Counted from the stretch's first letter, positions 7,263-15,219 are shown. The stretch: DNA of 36,329 bases from Limisphaerales bacterium (GCA_022616725.1 JAKEEH010000280.1:1-36329); one strand, 5' to 3'. Program-made: numbers and translations. Notes: generated by a model not told the origin, from the sequence alone.

Positions 7263-8537
7263 ATGAAATCAGTAAATCGAATTATTGGAATTACGGCATT
7301 GGCGGTGGCCCTCTCAAGCAGGGCAGACGTGGTGACCGACTGGAACAACGTCGCGCTGGATGCCATCCGCGCCGGGCGCACCTCCCCTCCCCAGGCGTCG
7401 CGCCAGTTGGCGATCTTGCACACAGCAATTTACGATGCGGTAAACGGAATTACGCAGACGCACGAACCCTATCGCGTGCCCGGGAAGGCCTCGGGAGGAG
7501 CTTCTGTGGAGGCAGCGGTCCATGCCGCAGCCCACAGTGTGATGGTCAATTTGTATCCATCGATGACAGCAATGTTTGACGCCGCATACAATTCTGCAAC
7601 CGGGAACCTGCCGAACGGGCCGGCCAAATCCAAGGGCCTGGCCTGGGGCGCTCATGTCGCACAGGCGATTCTGGCTGATCGCGCCAATGATGGCTCAACA
7701 AATACGGTGCCTTACGCGCCCGGAACGAACCCGGGCGAGTGGAGGCCAACGATTTCCTTTGGCGGGGTGGTGCGGCCGCCACTGCTGCCGCAGTGGGGCA
7801 CTGTCAAATGTTTCGGAATCAAAGCGGGTTCGCAGTTTCGTCCCCCGACACCACCCGCTTTGACGACTCACCAATATGCGGACGAGGTCAACCAGGTGAA
7901 GAGTCTTGGTGAAACCAATAGCACAGCGCGCACCGCGGACCAGACGCAAATCGCTTACTTTTGGGCCAATGGCGCGGGCACCGCGACGCCGCCGGGGCAT
8001 TGGAACCAAATCGCGCAGATCGTCGCAGAGCAAGAGGGCAATACCCTGGCCGAAAATGCCCGCCTGTTCGCGCTGCTCAACATCGCCGAGGCCGACGCCG
8101 CTATCGTCTCGTGGGATTGCAAATACGCTTACAACTACTGGCGTCCGATCACGGCGATTCGCGAAGCCGATACCGATAATAATCCGCTGACGATTCAGGA
8201 TTCAACCTGGGCGCCCCTGCTCTTCACGCCGCCTTTTCCGGAATACACTTCGGGACACAGCACCTTCAGTGGCGCTGCGGCGGTCGTGCTGGCTATGTTT
8301 TATGGCACCGATGACATCCCGTTCACTGGAGCCTCAGACGATGTCCCCGGTGCGATGCGCTATTACACCAGCTTCAGCCAGGCGGCTGAAGAAAGCGGTG
8401 CCAGCCGTATTTACGCCGGCATTCATTTTTGGTCCGCCAATGTGCACGGTTTGGCGACCGGAGCGTCAGTGGGGGAATACGTGTCGGAACATCTGCTGCG
8501 CCCTCGGCGCGAGCGTTCGCAACGCGGCCAGCATTAA
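7263..8537 (+). CDS. secreted vanadium-dependent haloperoxidase / PAP2-like enzyme
   Basis: The product has 424 residues and a signal peptide (MKSVNRIIGITALAVALSSRA), so it is exported. The C-terminal domain has the vanadate or phosphate pocket of the vanadium haloperoxidase/PAP2 superfamily in order: WDCKYAYNYWRP (Lys287, Arg294), EYTSGHSTFSGA (Ser330, Gly331, His332) and SRIYAGIHF (Arg382, His388). The length fits the plain bacterial family of secreted haloperoxidase-like proteins. The reaction could be halide oxidation with peroxide or phosphate-ester hydrolysis; the sequence alone does not separate them. I start at ATG 7263 and not at the ORF-track start 7020, because only this gives a clean signal peptide. 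A GT2 gene follows after 18 bp, so it is probably the first gene of a three-gene operon. Confidence 0.85.
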   Translation: MKSVNRIIGITALAVALSSRADVVTDWNNVALDAIRAGRTSPPQASRQLAILHTAIYDAVNGITQTHEPYRVPGKASGGASVEAAVHAAAHSVMVNLYPSMTAMFDAAYNSATGNLPNGPAKSKGLAWGAHVAQAILADRANDGSTNTVPYAPGTNPGEWRPTISFGGVVRPPLLPQWGTVKCFGIKAGSQFRPPTPPALTTHQYADEVNQVKSLGETNSTARTADQTQIAYFWANGAGTATPPGHWNQIAQIVAEQEGNTLAENARLFALLNIAEADAAIVSWDCKYAYNYWRPITAIREADTDNNPLTIQDSTWAPLLFTPPFPEYTSGHSTFSGAAAVVLAMFYGTDDIPFTGASDDVPGAMRYYTSFSQAAEESGASRIYAGIHFWSANVHGLATGASVGEYVSEHLLRPRRERSQRGQH

Positions 8538-8555
8538 AACGCTGCGCGGACACGG

Positions 8556-9305
8556 ATGAAACCGCGTTTTCCGACAAATTCGGTCGTGGTGATCCCCGCG
8601 TTGAACGAAGCGCTGTGTGTGGGTGAAACCGTTCAAACGTGGCTTTCGTTCGGTGCGGGGCGCGTCCGGGTCGTCGATAATGGCAGCAGCGATGACACAG
8701 CAACAGTTGCGGCGCAGGCGGGGGCAGAAGTCATCAGTGAGCCCGGGCGTGGTTACGGCGCGGCGGCATGGGCCGCGCTGCAGAACTGGCCAACCGGGAT
8801 GGAGTGGGTGCTGTTCAGTTCTGCGGACGGCAGTGATCGGCTGACGCTGGCGGAGGCTGTCGAATGGCAGAAAGCTCTTGACAGCAGCGCAGACCTGGTG
8901 ATTGGTGATCGGACATCCTTAGCAGAGTCTCGTCAGTGTTTGAAACTTGTGCAGCGGTTTGGGAACTGGATCATCTGCCAGGGCGTGTGGCTTGGTTGGG
9001 CAGAGCGATTCAAGGACATGGGGTCACTACGCCTGGTCCGGCAGCGGAGTCTCGTCGGCCTTGGGATTAACGACCGCGGTTTTGGCTGGAACGTGGAGAT
9101 GCAGGTGCGGGCGATCGAGCAGGGGTGGCAAATTGTGGAGTTGCCGGTGCGCTATTATCGGCGCACCGCCGGTGAGTCGAAAATTTCCGGCAACGTTGCG
9201 GGAACAGTCCGGGCCGGCTTGGCCATTGCCCGCACACTCGGCATGCTTTGGAAGTTTCGTCGCCGCAAGGGGCAGGCCGCTTCAAGTCCGATGCCAGCCG
9301 CTTGA
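8556..9305 (+). CDS. family 2 glycosyltransferase, soluble, DPM1-like
   Basis: This is a 249-residue GT-A-fold glycosyltransferase. Motifs in order are SVVVIPALNEALCVGETV (nucleotide-sugar site), VRVVDNGSSDDT, GRGYGAAAWAAL and VLFSSADGSDRL in the position of the DXD metal site, then NDRGFGWNVEMQVRAIEQGW and ELPVRYYRRTAGESKISG. This pattern is typical of enzymes that load a sugar onto polyprenol phosphate (dolichol-phosphate-mannose-synthase type). It lacks the C-terminal membrane helices of the GT2 at 21145. The last four bases overlap the TTG start of the next gene, a GT-C transferase that would use such a lipid-linked donor. Confidence 0.85.
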   Translation: MKPRFPTNSVVVIPALNEALCVGETVQTWLSFGAGRVRVVDNGSSDDTATVAAQAGAEVISEPGRGYGAAAWAALQNWPTGMEWVLFSSADGSDRLTLAEAVEWQKALDSSADLVIGDRTSLAESRQCLKLVQRFGNWIICQGVWLGWAERFKDMGSLRLVRQRSLVGLGINDRGFGWNVEMQVRAIEQGWQIVELPVRYYRRTAGESKISGNVAGTVRAGLAIARTLGMLWKFRRRKGQAASSPMPAA

Positions 9306-10666
9306 GCATACGACTGTGGCTGCACGTGTGCGGGGGGCTGTCCGCCGCGGCTTGGGCGGCGTTGGCCGTGATCAGCCCACACGCCTCAGAGCCGCTGATT
9401 CCATTCCTTCTCGCAAACGCGTCGGCCTGGCTTCTTTTTGGCGTCAGTTGGTGGTTGTGCCGGCAGGCAGAGAAGGAGGTCTCCAGAATCGTTGTGCTTT
9501 GGGGCGTTGCTTTTCGCCTCTGCGGTTTCATCGCACAACCGGTGCTGGACGATGATTACTTTCGCTACCTGTGGGACGGGCGGCAACTTGGGACAGGCGC
9601 GAACCCGTACGCGACCGCGCCGGCGGACCACTTCGCCGGCGATGTTGGCGAATTCGAGGAGATTCTCAATAATGTCAGTTACCCCCATGTGCGCACCATA
9701 TACGGGCCGCTGACGGAAGTTGGCTTTGCGCTGAGCTACTGGATTGCGCCCGGCAAGCTTTGGCCGTGGAAGCTGTTCGTGATCTCATGTGACCTCCTTT
9801 TGCTTTGGCTGATCGCGTGCTTGACTCAGACTGCGACGCCGTTGATCCGAAGAACGGCCTTGTTGTTAGTCGCATGGTGCCCGCTTTCGATCTTCGAAAC
9901 CGGCTTCAATGCGCACGCGGATGTCCTCGGAGTGACGCTGCTCATTGCCGCAATGTTTGGTGTCCGGGCTTCAGCCGGCGTGTTGAACGGCAGGTTGCGT
10001 GCGAGGCAGGGGTGGGTGACGATGTCGGAATCGAAGCGACAACATATCGGTGCAGTGCTTTGCGGGCTGGCCGTAAGCGCAAAAGTATTCGCGGTGTTGC
10101 TTGTCCCGCTTTTGCTCGAGAGGAGGTTCAGGAGTTGGCTGATGTTTGCGCTGGTGGTTGCAGCGATGTATCTGCCTTTTGTGTTCACCGGCACTTCCGC
10201 CGACCTTCAGGGATTGCTGACATTTGCTGCGAGCTGGGAGTTCAACTCGTCGCTCTATGCGGTCCTGTCAAACTTCACGGGCGTTCTGGCAGCGAAATTC
10301 GTTCTCGGGGGCGTATTCCTGACCGTGTGCTTTGCCGTGTGGTTGCAGTGGCGCCGTGACCGATCACTTCCTCGCGGCGACATTTTGTATGGCGCGCTGT
10401 TCCTGTGCGCTGCCACCGTCAATCCCTGGTACTTGCTCTGGATGCTGCCCTTTGTGGCCCTGCGACCGAGCGTCGCCGGCCTGACGGCCCTGGCGGCTGT
10501 CTCTGCAAGCTACATCACGTGGTTCAATCTGGGAGTAGCCACCGGAGGGGCGTTCGAACACCCAATTTGGGTCAGGCCGATTGAATATGGAGCCGTGCTG
10601 GCCGGGGCCGGAATTGACTTGTGGCGCTGGCGACGCAGCAAGGCCGTGATCTCGACCCGCGCGTGA
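9302..10666 (+). CDS. polytopic GT-C glycosyltransferase (GT87/DUF2029-like)
   Basis: This membrane protein of about 454 residues has roughly ten hydrophobic helices. Near the N-terminus the first long extracytoplasmic loop reads DDDYFRYLWDGRQLGTGANP, the acidic loop signature of polyprenol-phosphate-sugar-dependent GT-C mannosyltransferases (GT87 and related). Such enzymes transfer a sugar from a lipid carrier on the outer face of the membrane. The ORF track begins at a TTG at 9248; I prefer the TTG at 9302, which overlaps the previous stop as TTGA and gives translational coupling. No strong ribosome site is visible for either. The donor is presumably made by the GT2 upstream. Confidence 0.8.
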   Translation: MSIRLWLHVCGGLSAAAWAALAVISPHASEPLIPFLLANASAWLLFGVSWWLCRQAEKEVSRIVVLWGVAFRLCGFIAQPVLDDDYFRYLWDGRQLGTGANPYATAPADHFAGDVGEFEEILNNVSYPHVRTIYGPLTEVGFALSYWIAPGKLWPWKLFVISCDLLLLWLIACLTQTATPLIRRTALLLVAWCPLSIFETGFNAHADVLGVTLLIAAMFGVRASAGVLNGRLRARQGWVTMSESKRQHIGAVLCGLAVSAKVFAVLLVPLLLERRFRSWLMFALVVAAMYLPFVFTGTSADLQGLLTFAASWEFNSSLYAVLSNFTGVLAAKFVLGGVFLTVCFAVWLQWRRDRSLPRGDILYGALFLCAATVNPWYLLWMLPFVALRPSVAGLTALAAVSASYITWFNLGVATGGAFEHPIWVRPIEYGAVLAGAGIDLWRWRRSKAVISTRA

Positions 10667-10965
10667 GGTCACTCTCCCCCGGCCTGGGATTCAGTGCTCT
10701 TAACTGGTGTCCGTCAAATCGAAGCAACCTCAATAGTGCTCGACTAGGCGACCGCAGGTTACGATAAGGGACAGACTCGGATGGCCGCCACAGGCTCCCT
10801 CAGCATTTACTTACAACAGGTTTTTGCCCCATTAACTATGAGCCGACTCTTCCTCGCGGCCGAGCGAGGCTGCGCCGACGCAGAAGAGCAGTGTAATTTC
10901 CACAAGCACAGGTTTCGGAGCGCTTGACAAATATTGGCGGACGACGCCGGAACACGACAGACCTA
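10667..10965. other. convergent intergenic region, no gene seen
   Basis: About 300 bp lie between the ends of the GT-C gene (+) and the propeller gene (-). Short ORFs here are extensions or shadows. The only clear structure is the three-way junction at 10847-10888. A TTGACA string at 10924 has no matching -10 and no gene after it. Confidence 0.6.
10847..10888. terminator. perfect three-way junction / twin hairpin between convergent genes
   Basis: Three perfect stems abut with no unpaired base between them: an outer stem CTCTT/AAGAG, then a hairpin CCTCGC-GGCCGA-GCGAGG, then a hairpin CTGCG-CCGA-CGCAG. It lies 78 nt past the stop of the propeller gene on the minus strand and 180 nt past the GT-C gene. 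There is no U-tract on either side, so a simple intrinsic terminator is not certain. Confidence 0.45.
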
Positions 10966-12168
10966 CTAATCGTCTTTTCGAGGAACTCCCGCCTCCCGCC
11001 AAACCCGATAGAGTCCGTGCCACGTTCCCAGCCAAACGCAACCGCGGCCTCGATCTTCGACAAAGCAAAGCGACACGCGCTGATCCGAGTGCAAGTCCAA
11101 CACTTCTCCCGTTCGATGCTCTGTGGCTCGAACTTCTACAAAATCCTCACCATCTCGGTAAAATAATGCCGAACCCGCCGTGAACCGTCCTCGGCGTTCC
11201 CTCAATACCCATCGCTTGGCGCTCGGTTTCGAGAGGTTCCACGTTTCCCCCTCAAGGACGTAAAAACCTTTGGGCGTCGTGACCAGAATTCGACCTAATT
11301 CATCCAACTCCGGAACGGCGCAACCGTACTTTTTCACGTCAAGTCCATGAGCTGGCCCATAAGCTTTCCAGCTTTTCCCATCGAATTCGAAGAGCGGGGC
11401 CGTCGAGGGCACTTGTGCTTGATCTGCGATCCAGATCGATCCTTCATGCGTCCATGGCCCCGTTGGCTTCAAGTAAACTGTGGCGCCAATCCAGACATTC
11501 CCGTTCGTTCCGATCGCAATAGCACGAAGCCCGGTCAGCTCGCGATGTATCGACTTGGCACGATATGGGAAGAGAACGGTGTTCCAGATCCTGCCATCGT
11601 ATTTTCGCACGGCGTATTTGGTCACAACCCAAGGCGCGCCAGACTGGTCCACCGCCATTGCGACAATGTATTCAAAGGAGCTGGGGGCTATTTCTTCATA
11701 TCGACCGTCCTGGTGCCTCCATATTCCAAACGAGCCACCGAACCAGATCGTACCAGCAGGGCCTTCCGCAATTCTGTGGGGGCCGCAATGGCCGGCTCTA
11801 GCCAACCTGGTAAGCACAGCGTCGCCTACCGATACGCTCTTTGCCTTGAATGTTCTGCTTTTCCACTCCTTGCCATCATAGAGTGCCAAGCCAGTTACGG
11901 TTCCCACCCAAACCCACTGTCTGGAGTCCACAAATACAGTGACGACAGTGTCATCGTATCCGGTTCGCGACGATTTAAATAGTGCCCCGCCCGCGGAGTC
12001 GTATCGTTCGAACTTGAACCGGTGTTGTATGAGGTTTGTGGACTGCTCGCCACCGGTCTCCGCAAATACTACTCCCTGCGCCAACCCACTTAACAGGAGA
12101 GCGACCCAGTGCCTGCACAGAAACCTGTGGCGAGCTCCGATTCTCATACTCCTGTTGGGTATCTTCAA
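10966..12168 (-). CDS. secreted beta-propeller protein (two-component-regulator propeller type)
   Basis: The product is a 400-residue protein with an N-terminal signal peptide (hydrophobic run WVALLLSGLAQGVVFA). The body holds repeated blades of the Reg_prop kind: QWVWVGTVTGLALYDGKEW, GTIWFGGSFGIWRHQDGRY, GNVWIGATVYLKPTG and CVWLGTWHGLYRV. In hybrid two-component systems such propellers are periplasmic sensors; here no kinase, membrane helix or DNA-binding domain follows, so it is a stand-alone exported propeller. The start is either the TTG at 12168, which overlaps the upstream stop as TTGA, or the ATG at 12147; both keep the signal peptide. The ligand is unknown. Confidence 0.7.
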   Translation of the reverse strand: MKIPNRSMRIGARHRFLCRHWVALLLSGLAQGVVFAETGGEQSTNLIQHRFKFERYDSAGGALFKSSRTGYDDTVVTVFVDSRQWVWVGTVTGLALYDGKEWKSRTFKAKSVSVGDAVLTRLARAGHCGPHRIAEGPAGTIWFGGSFGIWRHQDGRYEEIAPSSFEYIVAMAVDQSGAPWVVTKYAVRKYDGRIWNTVLFPYRAKSIHRELTGLRAIAIGTNGNVWIGATVYLKPTGPWTHEGSIWIADQAQVPSTAPLFEFDGKSWKAYGPAHGLDVKKYGCAVPELDELGRILVTTPKGFYVLEGETWNLSKPSAKRWVLRERRGRFTAGSALFYRDGEDFVEVRATEHRTGEVLDLHSDQRVSLCFVEDRGRGCVWLGTWHGLYRVWREAGVPRKDD

Positions 12169-12398
12169 CGCTTCGGCGCCTCAATTCTCGTGCCCCGTCC
12201 CTCGAGATAAACCCCAGTCCAAAACAAAATGATGGCCACACTCACGCCGATGAACAAGTGCATCCAGGAACTCACAATGGCGGGATCCATGTCGCGACCT
12301 TGGCCCCAAACCATTGCGTGCCGCGTTGCCGCATGCGCGGCAATCGCTACACCTACGTATTGCCAGAATCTTCCAATGCGAGCGAGTTTAAGTTTCAT
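12165..12398 (-). CDS. small membrane protein of unknown function
   Basis: The product has 77 residues with a basic N-terminus, one clear membrane helix (WMHLFIGVSVAIILFWTGVY) and a weaker hydrophobic segment at about 13-30 (YVGVAIAAHAATRHAMV). The tail is basic. I do not recognise a family. Its stop overlaps the TTG start of the propeller gene (TTGA), so the two are probably translated together and may work together at the envelope. ATG is at 12398. Confidence 0.55.
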   Translation of the reverse strand: MKLKLARIGRFWQYVGVAIAAHAATRHAMVWGQGRDMDPAIVSSWMHLFIGVSVAIILFWTGVYLEGRGTRIEAPKR

Positions 12399-12452
12399 GA
12401 GGACGCTGTATTCTTCAGTTAAGCTTTAAGATCCGACGCGAATCCCTACTCG

Positions 12453-13295
12453 TCAAGGCGTTTGCAGCAAATAAAATCGGAATGGCTGAGTGCTTGCCGA
12501 GGAGTCCACGTGATTGAATGCCCCGCCACCATCAAACCAGTTCGTCGCCATCCGCGTCCAGTTCGTCAGCGGTATGCCCACATTCATGGATGCCAGCAGA
12601 TAACACACGCTCCCCGGCGTGCCGTTGGTGCCGCGGATCGTCGCAGAGCCTTCCCCTCCGATGATTTCCTCAATTCGCGGCGCGCGCCGCCACACCCTCA
12701 CGTTAGCCCAATACGCCTCCATTAACGCGCTGGGATTATCCTGCGCGTAAACACCGCACTTGAAATAATGGATCGCCGCGCCGCGATCGGGATCCGATCT
12801 GACGAACGCGCCGTCAAGATAGATCGACACCGTGCGCGTGTTCGCGTCGTGAATCACATTCACGTGCACCCAGCGATCATAGATGTTGCTCCTGATCGGC
12901 GTCGTGTAGCGGCACAGTGACCCATTATAGACGCGTAATTGCGACGCTGTCGCCGCGGTCGCGCCGCCGAACACTTGCATCACCGCTGCTCCGGTCGTTC
13001 CCGAGGGCACATACAAGTCGCCCTCGAACTGCCAGACGCCGTTCGTGTAATTATTGAAGATTCGCATTTCCGTGCGGGGCGCAGTCGTGCTGCCCTGCTG
13101 GAATGGTTGATCGGTGCTATACACCCAAAAACGATTCGTGCCGTTGCTGACCGCGTAACGATCGGTCAGTTCAAGATCATATGGATACTGGACATAGTAG
13201 TACAAAGGCACTTCGGTGAATCCATCGGTCGGCGCGGCCCCGGCAACACACCCGATAGTCAGCGACACTGCGACTGTCAAAAGAAACTTTTGCAT
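12453..13295 (-). CDS. secreted polysaccharide-lyase-like lectin-fold protein (citrate-binding-protein / PL20-like)
   Basis: The product has 280 residues and an N-terminal signal peptide (MQKFLLTVAVSLTIGCVAGA); LTIGC is a weak lipobox, so it may be a lipoprotein. The central domain reads TEMRIFNNYTNGVWQFEGDL, VMQVFGG, LRVYNGSLCRY, SNIYDRWVHVNVIHDANTRT and IHYFKCGVYAQ. I recognise this as the concanavalin-like fold shared by plant citrate-binding proteins and glucuronan/alginate-lyase-type enzymes. The last 50 residues (GTPGSVCYLLASMN ... FRFYLL) are a separate C-terminal beta module often seen in verrucomicrobial exported proteins. The likely role is binding or cleaving an acidic polysaccharide outside the cell. 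I start at ATG 13295, not the ORF-track start 13382, because it gives the signal peptide. Confidence 0.7.
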   Translation of the reverse strand: MQKFLLTVAVSLTIGCVAGAAPTDGFTEVPLYYYVQYPYDLELTDRYAVSNGTNRFWVYSTDQPFQQGSTTAPRTEMRIFNNYTNGVWQFEGDLYVPSGTTGAAVMQVFGGATAATASQLRVYNGSLCRYTTPIRSNIYDRWVHVNVIHDANTRTVSIYLDGAFVRSDPDRGAAIHYFKCGVYAQDNPSALMEAYWANVRVWRRAPRIEEIIGGEGSATIRGTNGTPGSVCYLLASMNVGIPLTNWTRMATNWFDGGGAFNHVDSSASTQPFRFYLLQTP

Positions 13296-13378
13296 TCGGC
13301 TTAAACACCGTTCACCGCGTGTCTCGCCGGTGAACGGTGTCGTTGTTCTGCTCTTCGCTTCGGCCAGGCAGCCGAATG

Positions 13379-14224
13379 TCATTTTCCCTGCCGCGCCGCC
13401 ATCGCCTTCTTCATGAAAGCGTCCGCTTTGGCGCTGAACAGGTTCGGCGCCGGTCCGCGGGCGGCGGCGACGCCGCGCTCGGCGAACGGCTCGAACACCT
13501 GCTTCTTCATCTCGTCAGGCCAGTTCGCCTGGTCGGCCCAGAGCTTGCCCAGCCCTTCCTGAATCACGGCATGCCCGCCCGTGAAGCCCTCGACGAGCTT
13601 CGCCTGGCGGTCCAGCAGTTCCTGCGCTGCCGGGCTGGTCGGGTCCATATCGCTGGCCGCCGCCGCTTCCACGTCCTTGATCAGCGCCGTCCATTTCGCC
13701 GTCACTTCCTCCTGCAATTCCGGCGACCACATGGCCTGCCGTTCCGCGATAAGCTGCCGGGCTTCTTCGCTGTAATACTTCTTCATCACGTCATTGTCCG
13801 TTTGCATTTGTATTGCCTCAGTTATTTTCTGAAACGTCTCCCAGTCGGGTTTGGCCCGGCTCGCCGCGATGCTCTCGGCTTTCGCGATGGCCTGGATCGC
13901 TGTATCCAGGTGCCGCCGCTTTTCCTCCAGCGTCTTTCGCTGCGCGTGCAGCGCCGTCGGCAATCCAGACCCTTTCCTCTCCAGGAGCCGTTTGATTTCC
14001 TTCAATGAGAACCCGATGAACTTCAGCGTCACGATTTGCTGCAGACGCGCGAAATCATCATCCCGGTAGAGGCGAAAGCCCACCCCGGTATGCTCGCTCG
14101 GCTTCAAAAGACCGATCCGGTCATAATGATGCAGCGTGCGCACCGTCACCCGCGACCGTTTCGCAAACTCGTGCGGCTGATAACGTTTTCCCTTCGTCTG
14201 TTTCATACGACGTTCTCGTTTCAT
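13379..14224 (-). CDS. MerR-family transcriptional regulator with TipAS domain
   Basis: The product has 281 residues. Residues 14-80 form the MerR winged helix-turn-helix (FAKRSRVTVRTLHHYDRIGL, then GFRLYRDDDFARLQQI and LKFIGFSLKEIKRLL), followed by a dimer coiled coil (about 90-125) and a C-terminal TipAS-type effector domain (YYSEEARQLIAERQ ... GLGKLWADQANWP). TipAS domains bind bulky ligands such as thiopeptide antibiotics, and such regulators usually activate their own promoter. The start ATG 14224 has a strong GGAGG six bases upstream, which settles the start. A palindrome sits just above at 14239-14253. No efflux pump gene is adjacent, so the regulon is unclear. Confidence 0.85.
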   Translation of the reverse strand: MKRERRMKQTKGKRYQPHEFAKRSRVTVRTLHHYDRIGLLKPSEHTGVGFRLYRDDDFARLQQIVTLKFIGFSLKEIKRLLERKGSGLPTALHAQRKTLEEKRRHLDTAIQAIAKAESIAASRAKPDWETFQKITEAIQMQTDNDVMKKYYSEEARQLIAERQAMWSPELQEEVTAKWTALIKDVEAAAASDMDPTSPAAQELLDRQAKLVEGFTGGHAVIQEGLGKLWADQANWPDEMKKQVFEPFAERGVAAARGPAPNLFSAKADAFMKKAMAARQGK

Positions 14225-14230
14225 CGGCAG

Positions 14231-14235
14231 CCTCC
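14231..14235 (-). promoter_or_regulatory. ribosome binding site of the MerR gene
   Basis: The minus strand reads GGAGG, six bases before the ATG at 14224. It is one of the few strong Shine-Dalgarno sites in the window and fixes the MerR start. Confidence 0.7.
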
Positions 14236-14238
14236 GCT

Positions 14239-14253
14239 ATGACGCAACGTCAT
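14239..14253. promoter_or_regulatory. palindrome ATGACG-TTG-CGTCAT, likely MerR operator
   Basis: A perfect 6-bp inverted repeat with a 3-bp spacer lies 15 bp upstream of the MerR start codon. MerR proteins bind dyad sites in their own promoters, so autoregulation is likely (inference). A partial repeat of the half site (TATGACG, TGCGT) overlaps it. Confidence 0.45.
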
Positions 14254-14297
14254 ACGCAATGACTTTTTTTACCTTTTTTCAAGCCTCCCTTCACCCC

Positions 14298-14332
14298 TTC
14301 AACGATTCAACGATTCAACGATTCAACGATTC
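14298..14332. repeat. octamer array TTCAACGA x4
   Basis: Four exact copies of TTCAACGA plus a partial copy. A related array lies at 15220-15264 in the same orientation, near the other end of the spacer. Confidence 0.9.
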
Positions 14333-14440
14333 CGCCGTAACTATCTTATTACGAGCCACTTACAACTCGCCCCGGCCCGGCTATCATCCCTCTTCGCGGA
14401 AGCGCTCCAAATGTTGTCAACCAGTATTTCAAACTTTTTT

Positions 14441-14470
14441 GGCGCATACTGGCGCATACTGGCGGATACT
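14441..14470. repeat. 10-bp triple repeat GGCGCATACT
   Basis: Two exact copies of GGCGCATACT are followed by GGCGGATACT. The period is exactly 10 bp. Confidence 0.95.
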
Positions 14471-14578
14471 GTCACGAATTGGCATGTTAAACTGCATTCC
14501 CTCACCCGAGCCGCCAAAAACCCGTGGTATAATATAGGCGTGAAAAATAGAAGCATATTATATATAACGTGGGAGAGC

Positions 14579-14608
14579 AAAAGTGGACAAAAGTGGACAT
14601 TTCTGGAC
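14579..14608. repeat. 10-bp triple repeat AAAAGTGGAC
   Basis: Two exact copies of AAAAGTGGAC are followed by a degenerate third copy, ATTTCTGGAC. The A-tracts are spaced 10 bp apart. Confidence 0.95.
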
Positions 14609-14643
14609 GGAAACAGGGGAGGGGTGTCCAGAAAACCAGGACA

Positions 14644-14673
14644 AAAAGTGATGAAAAGTGATGAAAACTGATG
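14644..14673. repeat. 10-bp triple repeat AAAAGTGATG
   Basis: Two exact copies of AAAAGTGATG are followed by AAAACTGATG. The design matches the array at 14579, with a different 3' half of the unit. Confidence 0.95.
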
Positions 14674-14704
14674 GCTTTTCCAAGGGGTGCCAGCGCCTCA
14701 CCAG

Positions 14705-14734
14705 AAAACTGACCAAAACTGACCAGAATTGACC
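14705..14734. repeat. 10-bp triple repeat AAAACTGACC
   Basis: Two exact copies of AAAACTGACC are followed by AGAATTGACC. This is the third array with the AAAA-S-TG pattern and a 10-bp period. Confidence 0.95.
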
Positions 14735-14856
14735 GAAAATGCCAGGGACGCTGCAAAGCCGTTAGCCAGCCGAACGATGAATCGTCCCATTTTCCAGATC
14801 TATTCACCAATCACCACTCATAATTCACTCGCTGTGCGGGGTGTGTCACTTCCGCC

Positions 14857-14880
14857 CCTTCAAGCCTTCAAGTCTTCAAC
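14857..14880. repeat. 8-bp triple repeat CCTTCAAG
   Basis: Two exact copies of CCTTCAAG are followed by TCTTCAAC. A similar TTGCGCCT/TCGCGCCT pair follows at 14900-14915. Confidence 0.85.
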
Positions 14881-15049
14881 TCCTCCAATCGTCTCAACTT
14901 TGCGCCTTCGCGCCTTTGCTGTTTCAACCAGAAAATTGGACTTTTTGGACTTGGACTCGCTCCGATTCACCGCTTTTACGCACAAATCCGCACACTTTTT
15001 TTGGACCCGTCCGATTTTCAAGTCACTCGTCCTTACCCACTCGAGAAAG

Positions 15050-15084
15050 TTCACCGTTTCTTCACCATTTCTTCACCAATTTTC
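15050..15084. repeat. 11-bp triple repeat TTCACCGTTTC
   Basis: TTCACCGTTTC, TTCACCATTTC and TTCACCAATTTTC run head to tail, with an 11-bp period and a drifted last copy. Confidence 0.9.
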
Positions 15085-15219
15085 AGGGGTCCCGTGCGGA
15101 AAACCCAATGAAATCAGCCCTTTTATGAAACTCACCCCCGAAATGGTGAAATTTTTGCGTGGAATGATCCACCCCTTCCACGCTCAGAAGGCCCGAAAAT
15201 TGGAGGTCGGCATTCCTCC

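Noticed and set aside
10924-10929. TTGACA promoter box
   Set aside because: It has no -10 at the right distance and no gene downstream on that strand.
11347-11982. 211-residue ORF antisense to the propeller gene
   Set aside because: The sense frame carries repeated propeller blades and a signal peptide; the antisense one does not.
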